This document shows positions 33,001 through 40,652 of a stretch of DNA of 64,000 nucleotides, piece after piece. The position numbers and the translations under genes were made by a program. The DNA is from JBBAGC01 sp964491265 (GTDB lineage: Bacteria; Spirochaetota; UBA4802; UBA5550). Each line of letters begins with the position of its first letter. Within the stretch, counting starts at the first letter, position 1. The DNA lies in contig CAZBFP010000018.1 of NCBI GenBank assembly GCA_964491265.1, forward strand, positions 9,317-73,316, read 5' to 3'. The notes under the pieces are model-generated. The model saw nothing but the letters and a program-made list of their open reading frames with translations, was not told the DNA's origin and searched no databases.

Positions 33001-33066
33001 TCACCCCCCCATCCTGGCATAGACAGCTGCGCCCAGGGCTCCTGTAATCTGAGGGTTGTATGGTTT
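33001..33066 (-). pseudogene. C-terminal fragment of a third HgdC-type activator
   Basis: Minus-strand reading gives KPYNPQITGALGAAVYARMG and stop, matching the end of the activator at 35195 (DPQINGALGAALIAEDLF). A stop codon immediately precedes it and the rest of the gene is missing. It lies just after the CooC-type gene, at the end of the reductase operon. Confidence 0.7.
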
Positions 33067-33107
33067 TTAAAGGATACTTTTCAGGTCAGCATCAGCTGTA
33101 TTCATAA

Positions 33108-33905
33108 TTATTCCCCCTGCTGATTCCGGGCGCATAAAGGAAATATCCCTATAGCCTTCAGAGCCTGCTTCACTGCTTCAAGTGAGGCTGTTCCGGGCAT
33201 GGTTAAAAAGTTTTTTCCTTCAATATCAGCATTTCTGATTTCATTGTCCTCAGGTATATATCCGAGAAAGGGTATGCCTGGAGGGAGGGTTATCCGCTTA
33301 AGATCCTCTGTGTCGCTCACCCTGTTTATTATAAGCCCGGCCCTGTCGAACCTGACAGCCTCACCTGCAACTTTGTATATTGTATCCGCAACTTTTATTC
33401 CTTTAACCGATAGATCGCTTATGAGTATAAGATGGGTAACCTTTTCCAGTACCCTGCGGTTTACCTGCTCAACCCCTGCCTCTGCATCGATTATAACGTA
33501 GTCAAAATTTTCAGCAATCGATGCTATAATATCTTTCAGGATTTCATTGACCTGGCAGTAGCAGCCGTCGGTCTCGGGGCGGCCGATACTCAGGAAAACC
33601 AGATTCCCTGTTTCATGAAGGGCTCCGGTCATTTCATAGTCAAGGAGGGAGAGCACCTCCTCTTTGTCACCGCTTTTCCCGGTTTTAACAAGCTCAATAA
33701 ATTCATTTCGAATATTATCAACGGTGGTTTTAACTTCAATGTTCAGGGCAGTTGCCAGCCCCACTGCAGGGTCTGCGTCAATAGCCAGAACCTGGTTGTG
33801 AGGATTTTCACTCAGGGCCCTGATAATAAGGGCAGAGGCTGTTGTTTTTCCCACACCCCCCTTGCCGCAGAGTGATATTATTGTGTTTGTTTTTTCCCCG
33901 TTCAT
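33108..33905 (-). CDS. CooC/AcsF-type nickel-insertion ATPase
   Basis: The start at 33905 has GAGAGG upstream and gives 265 residues. The P-loop is CGKGGVGKTT (13-22), followed by AIDADPAVGLATAL and the CooC hallmark DGCYCQVNE, with C115 and C117 that bind nickel or zinc at the dimer interface. The end of the nucleotide-binding core is DYVIIDAEAGVEQVNRR. CooC proteins load nickel into CO dehydrogenase. Here it ends an operon of HgdABC-like genes and a CODH/ACS-beta-like gene, with no CODH catalytic subunit in view. It may mature a metal site of this system. Confidence 0.85.
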   Translation of the reverse strand: MNGEKTNTIISLCGKGGVGKTTASALIIRALSENPHNQVLAIDADPAVGLATALNIEVKTTVDNIRNEFIELVKTGKSGDKEEVLSLLDYEMTGALHETGNLVFLSIGRPETDGCYCQVNEILKDIIASIAENFDYVIIDAEAGVEQVNRRVLEKVTHLILISDLSVKGIKVADTIYKVAGEAVRFDRAGLIINRVSDTEDLKRITLPPGIPFLGYIPEDNEIRNADIEGKNFLTMPGTASLEAVKQALKAIGIFPLCARNQQGE

Positions 33906-33955
33906 GGTTTCCTCTCTAATCATTAATCTGGAGTGAATTACCCGCTGTCATTCCC

Positions 33956-33995
33956 GAACTCTACTGTCATTCCCGCGAAGGCGGGAATCCATGAA
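33956..33995. repeat. GTCATTCCCGCG-type palindrome, left of the GIY-YIG gene
   Basis: The sequence TGTCATTCCC occurs twice, the second followed by GCGAAGGCGGGAATCCATGA. It is the inverted counterpart of the arm at 34311-34365 beyond the nuclease gene. The same motif family forms the inner part of MITE family 2. Confidence 0.7.
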
Positions 33996-34002
33996 TACCA
34001 CA

Positions 34003-34290
34003 CTAAACTATATTCTCAAATAAATCGTCCCACTCCGGGTTTTCCTTTTCTATCAGATTTATTTTCCATTGACGGTTCCATTTTTTTAACTGCTTCTCCC
34101 GTTTAATAGCTTCATTCACATTGCAACCTTCTTCAAAATATACAAGCCGTTTCAAATCATATTTTTTAGTAAAACCTTCTATACTACCATCTTTATGCTG
34201 ATAAATTCTTTTAATTAGATCGCTCGTTACACCAACATACAGGGTACCATTCTTTTTATTCGATAAAATATACACATAATATTTTTTCAA
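34003..34290 (-). CDS. GIY-YIG family endonuclease
   Basis: The start is the TTG at 34290, preceded by CAGGAG; it gives the usual N-terminus KKYYVYILSNKKNGTLYVGV. The 95-residue protein has the GIY-YIG core with Tyr pairs, R in LIKRIYQH, and E in CNVNEAIKREKQLKKWNR. Small single-domain members of this UPF0213-like group are DNA nucleases of uncertain role. Codons upstream to 34380 translate repeat DNA. The gene sits between ACS-like and CooC genes of one operon and is flanked by inverted GCGGGAAT repeats, so it looks inserted. Confidence 0.9.
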   Translation of the reverse strand: MKKYYVYILSNKKNGTLYVGVTSDLIKRIYQHKDGSIEGFTKKYDLKRLVYFEEGCNVNEAIKREKQLKKWNRQWKINLIEKENPEWDDLFENIV

Positions 34291-34310
34291 ACTAAACTCC
34301 TGAATACAAA

Positions 34311-34473
34311 CAATGGATTCCCGTACCTGTACTGAGCGAAGTCGAAGTATGCGCGGGAATGACAAGGTTGATATTAACAAAGCCGCATATGCCTATAATA
34401 GGTTCCCGCACCTGTACTCCGCACCTGTACTCCGTACCTGTACTGAGCGAAGTCGAAGTATGCGCGGGAAAGG
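34311..34473. repeat. repeat cluster right of the GIY-YIG gene
   Basis: Two copies of CCTGTACTGAGCGAAGTCG continue to AAGTATGCGCGGGAA (34327 and 34435). Between them, a 13-bp unit like CGCACCTGTACTC is repeated three times (34407-34445). The outer ATGGATTCCCG and GCGGGAATGACA parts are inverted relative to 33956-33995. Confidence 0.75.
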
Positions 34474-34480
34474 GCTGATG

Positions 34481-35194
34481 TTAACATTTACGCATACTCC
34501 TGAGCCCCTCAACCTCGCTGCATATATCTGTATAATCGCAGCTGCCGCAGTCAAAGGAGAGCTCGGTTGCCATTTTATTCATGGCCCCTATCACTCTTTG
34601 AACCCTTGATCCCTTTTCTCCGAGAAAAAGCACATCATCTGCAGATGATGTAACAAAAATATATTCCACAGATTCAATAAATTCCATGGAGCGGTAAATA
34701 GATGAAAGGGCTCCTGCAAGGGCCGTAAAATCGAAACCATTAGTCAATGCTTCATTGCTTACACGGCTCCATTCCCTCATATACTGTGATACAGCCCGCA
34801 TCATGTAGCCCTTCAGATTAAGGTTGTACCGGGCGGTATCGATCTGCCGGTGCCGTTCATAACAGTTGTTTTCATCCATATCTTTTACAGTAAAAATTAA
34901 AACCCTGCCGAATGGAAGGCTTTTCCCTTTTGATTCAGATATGTCAGGGCCTATGAGGTTTACCCGGCCATCTTTGACTTCACCGGTATTCTCTGTCCAA
35001 ACAATGAAAGATGCAGATTCCTTTTCCGGGTTACCCAGTTCAACCCCGGTATCTGAAGCAAGGACCATATTCCCACTCCCGCATGATGGCCACTGCCGGT
35101 CAGAAGCCTCCAGTTCCCGGAGTCTGCCGGAGATTTTTTTCTCATCAAGAAACGCCCTTAATTCATATATTGTATCATCAAAGAGGTTAATCAT
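34481..35194 (-). CDS. CO dehydrogenase/acetyl-CoA synthase beta subunit-like protein
   Basis: The 237-residue protein resembles proteins annotated as a CODH/ACS beta-subunit family: DTGVELGNPEKESASFIVWT, LIGPDISESKGKSLPFGRVL, RYNLNLKGYMMRAVSQYMRE and VEYIFVTSSADDV. It ends with three cysteines, C216-GS-C219-DYTDI-C225, likely a metal site. It lacks the full A-cluster domain of AcsB. The start abuts the stop of the activator gene, so it is translated with the HgdABC-like genes. A CooC-type ATPase lies beyond the GIY-YIG insertion. Family assignment is from memory of conserved segments. Confidence 0.55.
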   Translation of the reverse strand: MINLFDDTIYELRAFLDEKKISGRLRELEASDRQWPSCGSGNMVLASDTGVELGNPEKESASFIVWTENTGEVKDGRVNLIGPDISESKGKSLPFGRVLIFTVKDMDENNCYERHRQIDTARYNLNLKGYMMRAVSQYMREWSRVSNEALTNGFDFTALAGALSSIYRSMEFIESVEYIFVTSSADDVLFLGEKGSRVQRVIGAMNKMATELSFDCGSCDYTDICSEVEGLRSMRKC

Positions 35195-35977
35195 TCACTT
35201 TTTGCCTCTAAAGAGATCTTCCGCTATCAGTGCGGCACCCAGAGCTCCGTTGATCTGGGGGTCTGCAACCGCCTTCAGCTCAATACCCATAGCTCTGCCC
35301 AGGGCTGCGAACATGCCGGAGTTTTTTGCCACACCCCCAGTCATTACAGCATCAGCTTCAACACCGATTCCACGTGCGAGAGAAGCTGCCCTGTTCGCAA
35401 CAGCCTGATGGAGGGCGCTGATGATGTCTGCAATCTCCCTACCTTCGTTTACAAGAGATATTATTTCGGTTTCTGCAAAGACCACACACTGATTCGATAT
35501 TGTGAGCTTTTCTCTGGATTTATCAGACATGGCACCCATCTCTTCAAGGGGCACATCAAGAGAGTCTGCAATAATTTCAAGAAATCGGCCTGTACCTGAT
35601 GCGCATTTGTCATTATATACATAGCGGATAACATTACCCTTTTCATCAATTCGAATTGCCTTTGCATCCTGGCCGCCTATATCAATAATTGTGCGTGTGC
35701 CCGGGGCCTGTTTAAAGGCACCTCGGGCATGACAGGCGATCTCAGATTCAACTGAGTTTACAAAGGGGATATGTTTGCGGCCGTAGCCTGTGCCTACACA
35801 ATACTCAATGGCGCTCATATCAATTCCCGCCCTGGAACAGGCAGCCTGCATCACCTTGAGGGCTGACTCCTCAGGCCTGGCAGATGCCCTGATAATTTCT
35901 TTTGCTATAATCTCCCCCTCTTCAAGAATAACCGCTTTGGCTGTGAGAGAACCTACGTCGCACCCGGCGCATATCAT
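35195..35977 (-). CDS. HgdC/BcrA-type activator ATPase, paralogue 2
   Basis: The 260-residue protein has the actin-like ATPase motifs GCDVGSLTAKAV (phosphate 1), TIIDIGGQDAKAI (phosphate 2) and VMTGGVAKNSG (adenosine). C125 in NDKCASGTGRF and C164 in NQCVVFAETEI are the ligands for the [4Fe-4S] cluster shared by two subunits. Such archerases use ATP to fire one low-potential electron into a HgdAB-type dehydratase or reductase. It overlaps the neighbouring activator by 4 bp. It keeps the canonical AETEI sequence, unlike paralogue 1. Confidence 0.92.
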   Translation of the reverse strand: MICAGCDVGSLTAKAVILEEGEIIAKEIIRASARPEESALKVMQAACSRAGIDMSAIEYCVGTGYGRKHIPFVNSVESEIACHARGAFKQAPGTRTIIDIGGQDAKAIRIDEKGNVIRYVYNDKCASGTGRFLEIIADSLDVPLEEMGAMSDKSREKLTISNQCVVFAETEIISLVNEGREIADIISALHQAVANRAASLARGIGVEADAVMTGGVAKNSGMFAALGRAMGIELKAVADPQINGALGAALIAEDLFRGKK

Positions 35978-36765
35978 ATAGAACCCCCATTTGAAAAAGT
36001 CTCCGCGTAAAGGGCGGCGCCTATTGCACCTGCCAGCTGGGGATCATCTTTTCTTATTCTTTTAATTCGAATCCCCAGGGTTTTTTCCAGGGCGCTCACC
36101 ACTCCGCTGTTTTTTGCCACACCCCCTGTCATGCATACCTCCCTCTCAATCCCTATGCTGCTCACAAGGGTTGACATGCGGGAGGCCATGGCATTATTTA
36201 TACTGGCAGCAATATCTTCAAGTGGAATCATTTCGTTCAGGTGCTGGATAACGTCCGCCTGTGCCCAGACAGTACAGGCTGATGCAAGGGTAACCGGATT
36301 CTTTGACCTTGCTGACAGCTCTCCCAGGTCGGAGAGTTCAACATTCATCACCTTTGCCATAACCTCCAGAAATCGGCCTGTACCTGATGCGCATTTGTCA
36401 TTGGTTATAAATTTTACCATCTCACCATTTTCATTAAGCCTCATGGCTTTACAGTCCTGTCCCCCTATATCTATCACTGTCCGGACTGAGGGGATGAGCC
36501 ATTTTGCACCTCTGCCGTGGCAGGCGATCTCTGATACTGCACGGTTTATGAAGGATATTCTGTCCCGTCCGTATCCTGTGCCCACAGTATAAGTGATATC
36601 TGTCATTGATAAATTTATTTTTTCAAGGGCGCTTTTTATTATCCGCTCAGCAGACTCCCAGGGCCTGGGGCCTGATTTTACAATTATTGAGGATAGAATT
36701 CTGCCATCCTTCATAATAACCGCCTTTGAGGTGAGTGATCCCACATCTATTCCAGCAGTAATCAT
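35974..36765 (-). CDS. HgdC/BcrD-type activator ATPase, paralogue 1
   Basis: The 263-residue paralogue has the same layout: GIDVGSLTSKAV, TVIDIGGQDCKAM, C125 in NDKCASGTGRF, C164 in ASACTVWAQADVI, and CMTGGVAKNSG. The segment after C164 is diverged (WAQADVIQHLNEM) compared with paralogue 2. Two different activators side by side recall BcrA/BcrD of benzoyl-CoA reductase, where they form a heterodimer. It overlaps both the HgdB-like gene (4 bp) and paralogue 2 (4 bp), indicating fixed stoichiometry. Confidence 0.92.
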   Translation of the reverse strand: MITAGIDVGSLTSKAVIMKDGRILSSIIVKSGPRPWESAERIIKSALEKINLSMTDITYTVGTGYGRDRISFINRAVSEIACHGRGAKWLIPSVRTVIDIGGQDCKAMRLNENGEMVKFITNDKCASGTGRFLEVMAKVMNVELSDLGELSARSKNPVTLASACTVWAQADVIQHLNEMIPLEDIAASINNAMASRMSTLVSSIGIEREVCMTGGVAKNSGVVSALEKTLGIRIKRIRKDDPQLAGAIGAALYAETFSNGGSI

Positions 36766-38168
36766 ACAATTTTCCTCACTTTAAGAAATTCCAGGAAGCG
36801 CTCTTCGGTGGCTTCCCAGGACTGGACCCTTTCGTCAAAGGCATCAGAGTACATTATATATGTGGGGAAGCCGGCAGCCTCAGTATCCCGGGCAAGAAGT
36901 TTCACCATTCCCCAGGTATTTCGACATCCCGGGGTGCCGTTGTATACTATAACATCTGTGCTGTACATCTTTGCAAGGGAGAGTGTGTCCTCCAGCCACA
37001 TGTCAGGGGCGTCGTAGGGCCCCCTTATCGATTTTATCATGGGCATCCTGGAGTTTACCTTTGCCATTGTGTCTATCATTGAATCAAGGCTTGAGGTGTC
37101 TACTTTGTAGGATGCTTCAAGTTTGCTGTACTCTTTAACGTGGGGAATATTCTCAGCCCATAGGCGGCTAAGTATGTTTCCGCAGTAGCTTATCCCTTCA
37201 CGTTCAAGCATCTGCCAGAGCTGAAGATTCTGGGCATAGTGGTCAATGTAGCAGAAAAATGCCCTGATCTTCTCTTCACCCCCTTTCAGGCCTGAGCGTT
37301 TAAGGGCGGCATTTTCGGAGGATAATTTAAGCATTGACTCAAGCACTTCTGTGCATTCAGGCATCCCTGCAAAAAGGAATCTGGAGGCATAAATTAAAAG
37401 GTTATAGGCAACCGGAATAGGGCTGGGAATAATCCGGGCCATCTCTTCAAGTTCAGCAATAATTTCATCCTGCTTCTGAAGCTCATTAAGATGCATTTTC
37501 AGCTTATCTCTATCCAGTTTTTTCCCGGTCTGCTCTTCGAGAAACTTTATCAGTGCTTTGTAGTCTTCACGGTGGTATTCATCAGACCGGGCGCCTGTAA
37601 GGTCAGGGGGCATGTCGAGCTGAAAGAAGGGCTTGTCCAGATAGGCGGAGGCGAAAGAAAAGGCATTGGCATTGGTGTCGCATACCCCGGGTGAATCTGT
37701 TACAAACATGTCTATTTCTGCACCGGTTCCGGCAAGATAGGCTCCCAGTGTGCCTCTCTGGGAGGAACATGATGTTTCTGTGAATCCGGCTTCATTGCAG
37801 AAATCGAGAAAGTCAGCTGTCCCCCTTTTGTAGGCAAAGGTCATCATAACAGATATTACCTCAAGTCCTACAGGTATTATATCCATGGCATAAAAAATAG
37901 CAGGAGAAAAACAGAATGTGGTAGCAGCGGTTTTGTAACCCTTTTCTCCGGCGTGGACAATATTACCCATATACTTTGCTGTAATATCGAGAAATTTCTC
38001 CCCTGGCTCGCCGCATGCCATTATAGGTTCAACCACCCCTTTGAAATAGGGGATATACTTTAGCGTGTTTATGTATTCCTTTTCTGATCCGGCCTTAAGA
38101 CGCCCTGCTGAGGCAAAGGCGTTCCAAAGCATCCAGTCAAAATTATACTCTCTCAGTTCTTTTCTCAT
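36762..38168 (-). CDS. 2-hydroxyacyl-CoA dehydratase/reductase-type subunit, HgdB-like
   Basis: This 468-residue protein belongs to the HgdAB/BcrBC/double-cubane superfamily. Landmarks are TTFCFSPAIFYAMDIIPVGL (C86), FTETSCSSQRGTLGA (C134), TDSPGVCDTNANAF (C163) and, near the end, YNGTPGCRNTWGM (C415) with AAGFPTYIMYSDAFDERV. These cysteines are candidates for the iron-sulfur cluster that receives the electron from the activators. It is longer than most family members (about 380-430). It overlaps the gene for the second subunit by 4 bp. The substrate cannot be told from sequence. Confidence 0.85.
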   Translation of the reverse strand: MRKELREYNFDWMLWNAFASAGRLKAGSEKEYINTLKYIPYFKGVVEPIMACGEPGEKFLDITAKYMGNIVHAGEKGYKTAATTFCFSPAIFYAMDIIPVGLEVISVMMTFAYKRGTADFLDFCNEAGFTETSCSSQRGTLGAYLAGTGAEIDMFVTDSPGVCDTNANAFSFASAYLDKPFFQLDMPPDLTGARSDEYHREDYKALIKFLEEQTGKKLDRDKLKMHLNELQKQDEIIAELEEMARIIPSPIPVAYNLLIYASRFLFAGMPECTEVLESMLKLSSENAALKRSGLKGGEEKIRAFFCYIDHYAQNLQLWQMLEREGISYCGNILSRLWAENIPHVKEYSKLEASYKVDTSSLDSMIDTMAKVNSRMPMIKSIRGPYDAPDMWLEDTLSLAKMYSTDVIVYNGTPGCRNTWGMVKLLARDTEAAGFPTYIMYSDAFDERVQSWEATEERFLEFLKVRKIV

Positions 38169-39310
38169 CTTTTTGCCGCCTCCCGGTTAAGTCTTTCAAG
38201 AAACGCGTCAACCCGCATCTTCATGCGCCCGGTTTCAACCAGGGGGCCGTACTCCCTTTCAAGGCGCATGCAGGGTATACCCTCTTTTTCAAGATCCCGT
38301 TCGAATAAGCCGTTCTCTGATCCATGAAGATCGCAGAAGCGGATATTCTGCAGAATAACACCGTCGATTTTTGCACTTTCGATTTTTTCTTTCAGGGAGA
38401 GTAGGCGGTTTTTGTAATCGCCGTACATTCTGGGGCATTCGTTATGGCTCAGGTACCGGTTAACAAGGGCACTCACAGGATCGATACTTTCATCAACAAG
38501 GTCACTGTAGAGCCGTGATCCGAAGCAGAGATTGTCAGCTGCAACCAGTCCGCCGCTCCCTTCTATTATGCGCACCAGCTCCAGGTCATCGTTGGCGCTC
38601 CCCACCAGCATTATCCGTTTACGCTCCTCTATCCCCGGAGAGGTTTTCATCTCAGCAATAAACTCTTCAAGGAGACTGTTGTATTCCTCACGGGGCATGG
38701 CTGTTCCTGCGAGAACAGCAGCCAGGGCGTCAGTTCCTGTAAATGGGGGAGCATCCATAGTCCTCAAATTGTCGAACTCACTCAGGAGTTTTCGTGAGCG
38801 GTTGTATAGCTTTATCGACTCAGAGAGTTTTTTATCATTGATTTCAACTTTGAAATGTGATTCTAAGGCATTTATAAGCCTGCGGGTTTCCTCTGTGAAC
38901 CATTTTACTGTATAGTCTGTAAATTTATGAGGCACGCCGAAGTGGAAAAAAAACCGGGGCATAATACCTTCAAAATCCTCACCTGCTTTTCTCCAGCATT
39001 CATCAAGCCGGCGCATTGAGTCGCATCCAGGTGTTATAATAATCCCATCGAGAAAATTGAATTTTCCCTCCCCTGCCAGCTGAAGCATACATTTAGGGAG
39101 GCTGCATATAAAGGGCCCGAAGTAGGTATCCCCTATGGTCGTTTCAGCAGCACTGAACCCGCGGACCCTGCATGGGAGGAGCCCGGCAGCGTGAATTATC
39201 TCATCAGGCACATAGGAACAGGTGTATCCCACAACCCCGCGGCCTTCATCTTTCCATTTTTTTATAAAGCTGTTTTCAAGATCTGACGCAGCATCAATAA
39301 ATTTATTCAT
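38165..39310 (-). CDS. 2-hydroxyacyl-CoA dehydratase/reductase-type subunit, HgdA/BcrC-like
   Basis: The start at 39310 (GGGAGAAATAAT upstream) gives 381 residues; codons further up overlap the preceding gene. The signature is GYTCSYVPDEIIHAAGLLPC (C31), then GPFICSLPKCML (C69, C74), ITPGCDSMRR (C96) and IRFCDLHGSE (C326). It pairs with the HgdB-like subunit as a heterodimer. Overlapping stop-start codons with the next gene support co-translation. It could equally be compared with double-cubane cluster proteins, but those are usually homodimers with one activator. Confidence 0.87.
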   Translation of the reverse strand: MNKFIDAASDLENSFIKKWKDEGRGVVGYTCSYVPDEIIHAAGLLPCRVRGFSAAETTIGDTYFGPFICSLPKCMLQLAGEGKFNFLDGIIITPGCDSMRRLDECWRKAGEDFEGIMPRFFFHFGVPHKFTDYTVKWFTEETRRLINALESHFKVEINDKKLSESIKLYNRSRKLLSEFDNLRTMDAPPFTGTDALAAVLAGTAMPREEYNSLLEEFIAEMKTSPGIEERKRIMLVGSANDDLELVRIIEGSGGLVAADNLCFGSRLYSDLVDESIDPVSALVNRYLSHNECPRMYGDYKNRLLSLKEKIESAKIDGVILQNIRFCDLHGSENGLFERDLEKEGIPCMRLEREYGPLVETGRMKMRVDAFLERLNREAAKR

Positions 39311-39311
39311 A

Positions 39312-40508
39312 TTATTTCTCCCCCCCTTCCATAGCCTGTTTAAGAGTGCGGAGAGCCTCATCCATCTCATTGGGATTTTCATCCCTGGCAGAACTTATCA
39401 TCTCTCCGATCCCTTTCAGGAGCGGCGGCAGGATAATAGGGGCTGCAGGTTTGACTGATTCAGCAATATCATCAAAGGTGCGGCGGATGGCTTCAGCGCT
39501 TTCGTAAGGATCAAGGGATGAAAAAAACTGAGTCAACGGCCCCCTGATTATATCCGGGTCGCTCTCATGAATCCGGTTGATCAGTTCACATATGCGGTTT
39601 ATGCTGTCAGAAAGCTCCTGTACGTCTATCTCTGCAAGGCCTGCTGATATAAGATCTGCCAGATTCCGGTCATTGAAATTCTTTTCTATAGAATCAAGGC
39701 TCCTTCCCATCCGCGATGCTGCAGAAGAGGAGTGTCTGAAGCCGTTCATAATCCTGTCAGCCAGCAGCCCCTGATGACTGTTCACAGCCCCGGATATTGA
39801 GTTTATCACCTGCTCTTTTATTTCACCGAACATTAAACCCGCTTTCAGAAGGAGGGGGATGTCTATTGAGTCTGTTAAATCTTTGCTGATTTTATTAAAT
39901 ACTTCAGGAATCGCAGGCCTTCCCGGTTCACCTATAAGGGCGCTGCCGGTGTGTATTTTACGCACAAGCTCGCTCAGCTCATTTATGAGCGAGCTCACCT
40001 GTTTTATGTCAATATCGCGCATGAGAGAAAGGATCACATCTGTTAAGAGATCAGGGGCCATGCGGTTCAGGGGTGCGGCAGTCTCCTTTGCTGCAGTAAA
40101 AGCTGTATTTGAAAGGGCAGGGATCATTGCAAGGAGGCACACAACCTTTGCGGGATATTCCCATAGCTCTTCATTTATCATTTTAATATAAGGGCCGCTT
40201 AGGGCTGATGACCGGTCAAGAGCCTCTTTTAGTTCGCCAAAATCAACAGCTTCTATAAAACGCCTGAAGTTTTCCCTAACCTCATCGTTCACAACTTCTG
40301 CATTATCGTGAGATGATGAAGGGGCCGCTTCTGCTGCAAAACTTTTTGTGATACTGCGGGAAACAAACCGGGCTATGAGCCGTTTAACAGGGTTGCGGCC
40401 CGCCCATGAAGATATAAACTCCGGGGCTGCTCCCCTTACTATGCTTCTGCAAATATCAGTGCCGGCAGCAGAGCGGGCAATATCCTCAATCAGGTTTTTA
40501 TCTGCCAT
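39312..40508 (-). CDS. novel helical repeat protein of the reductase operon
   Basis: The start at 40508 (AGGAG then MADKNLIEDIA) gives 398 residues. The sequence is predicted almost all helical, with no signal peptide or membrane segment and few cysteines. An internal repeat is visible: DIDIKQVSSLINELSELVRK-IH and EIDVQELSDSINRICELINR-IH, about 145 residues apart, with a weaker copy near residue 85 (AVDFGELKEALDRSSAL). I do not recognise the family; it loosely recalls DUF1641-like helical proteins of redox operons. It begins the operon and ends one base before the HgdA-like start, so it is probably a scaffold or accessory of the complex. Confidence 0.7.
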   Translation of the reverse strand: MADKNLIEDIARSAAGTDICRSIVRGAAPEFISSWAGRNPVKRLIARFVSRSITKSFAAEAAPSSSHDNAEVVNDEVRENFRRFIEAVDFGELKEALDRSSALSGPYIKMINEELWEYPAKVVCLLAMIPALSNTAFTAAKETAAPLNRMAPDLLTDVILSLMRDIDIKQVSSLINELSELVRKIHTGSALIGEPGRPAIPEVFNKISKDLTDSIDIPLLLKAGLMFGEIKEQVINSISGAVNSHQGLLADRIMNGFRHSSSAASRMGRSLDSIEKNFNDRNLADLISAGLAEIDVQELSDSINRICELINRIHESDPDIIRGPLTQFFSSLDPYESAEAIRRTFDDIAESVKPAAPIILPPLLKGIGEMISSARDENPNEMDEALRTLKQAMEGGEK

Positions 40509-40529
40509 TACTTTTCTCCTTTTATTCAT

Positions 40530-40640
40530 TTTGTCATTCCGGCCGAAGTGCTAAGGGAGAGCCGGAATCTCCTGTAAAAATCAATGATTATGAGATTCCC
40601 GCCGGAGTTTATCCCCGCGAAGGCGGGGGCAGGGATGACA
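40530..40640. repeat. partial MITE family 2-like repeat
   Basis: The pieces TTGTCATTCCGGCCGAAGTG, AGCCGGAATCTCCTG, ATTATGAGATTCCCGCC and CCCCGCGAAGGCGGGG match inner blocks of family 2, without its outer ends. It separates the TetR gene from the reductase operon. Confidence 0.6.
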
Positions 40641-40652
40641 TAATCGGCATAA

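Noticed and set aside
34407..34445. CRISPR-like array
   Set aside because: Units are 13 bp and contiguous with no spacers; no cas genes are present. No CRISPR array was seen anywhere in the window.
34313..34609. Plus-strand frame with a repeated TCTERSRSMRG peptide
   Set aside because: It is the translation of the CTGAGCGAAGTCGAAG repeat and overlaps the end of the CODH-like gene on the other strand; a well-known type of false gene.
39311..39382. Longer N-terminus for the HgdA-like subunit
   Set aside because: It would overlap the preceding gene by 70 bases; the ATG at 39310 has a good Shine-Dalgarno and the family N-terminus.
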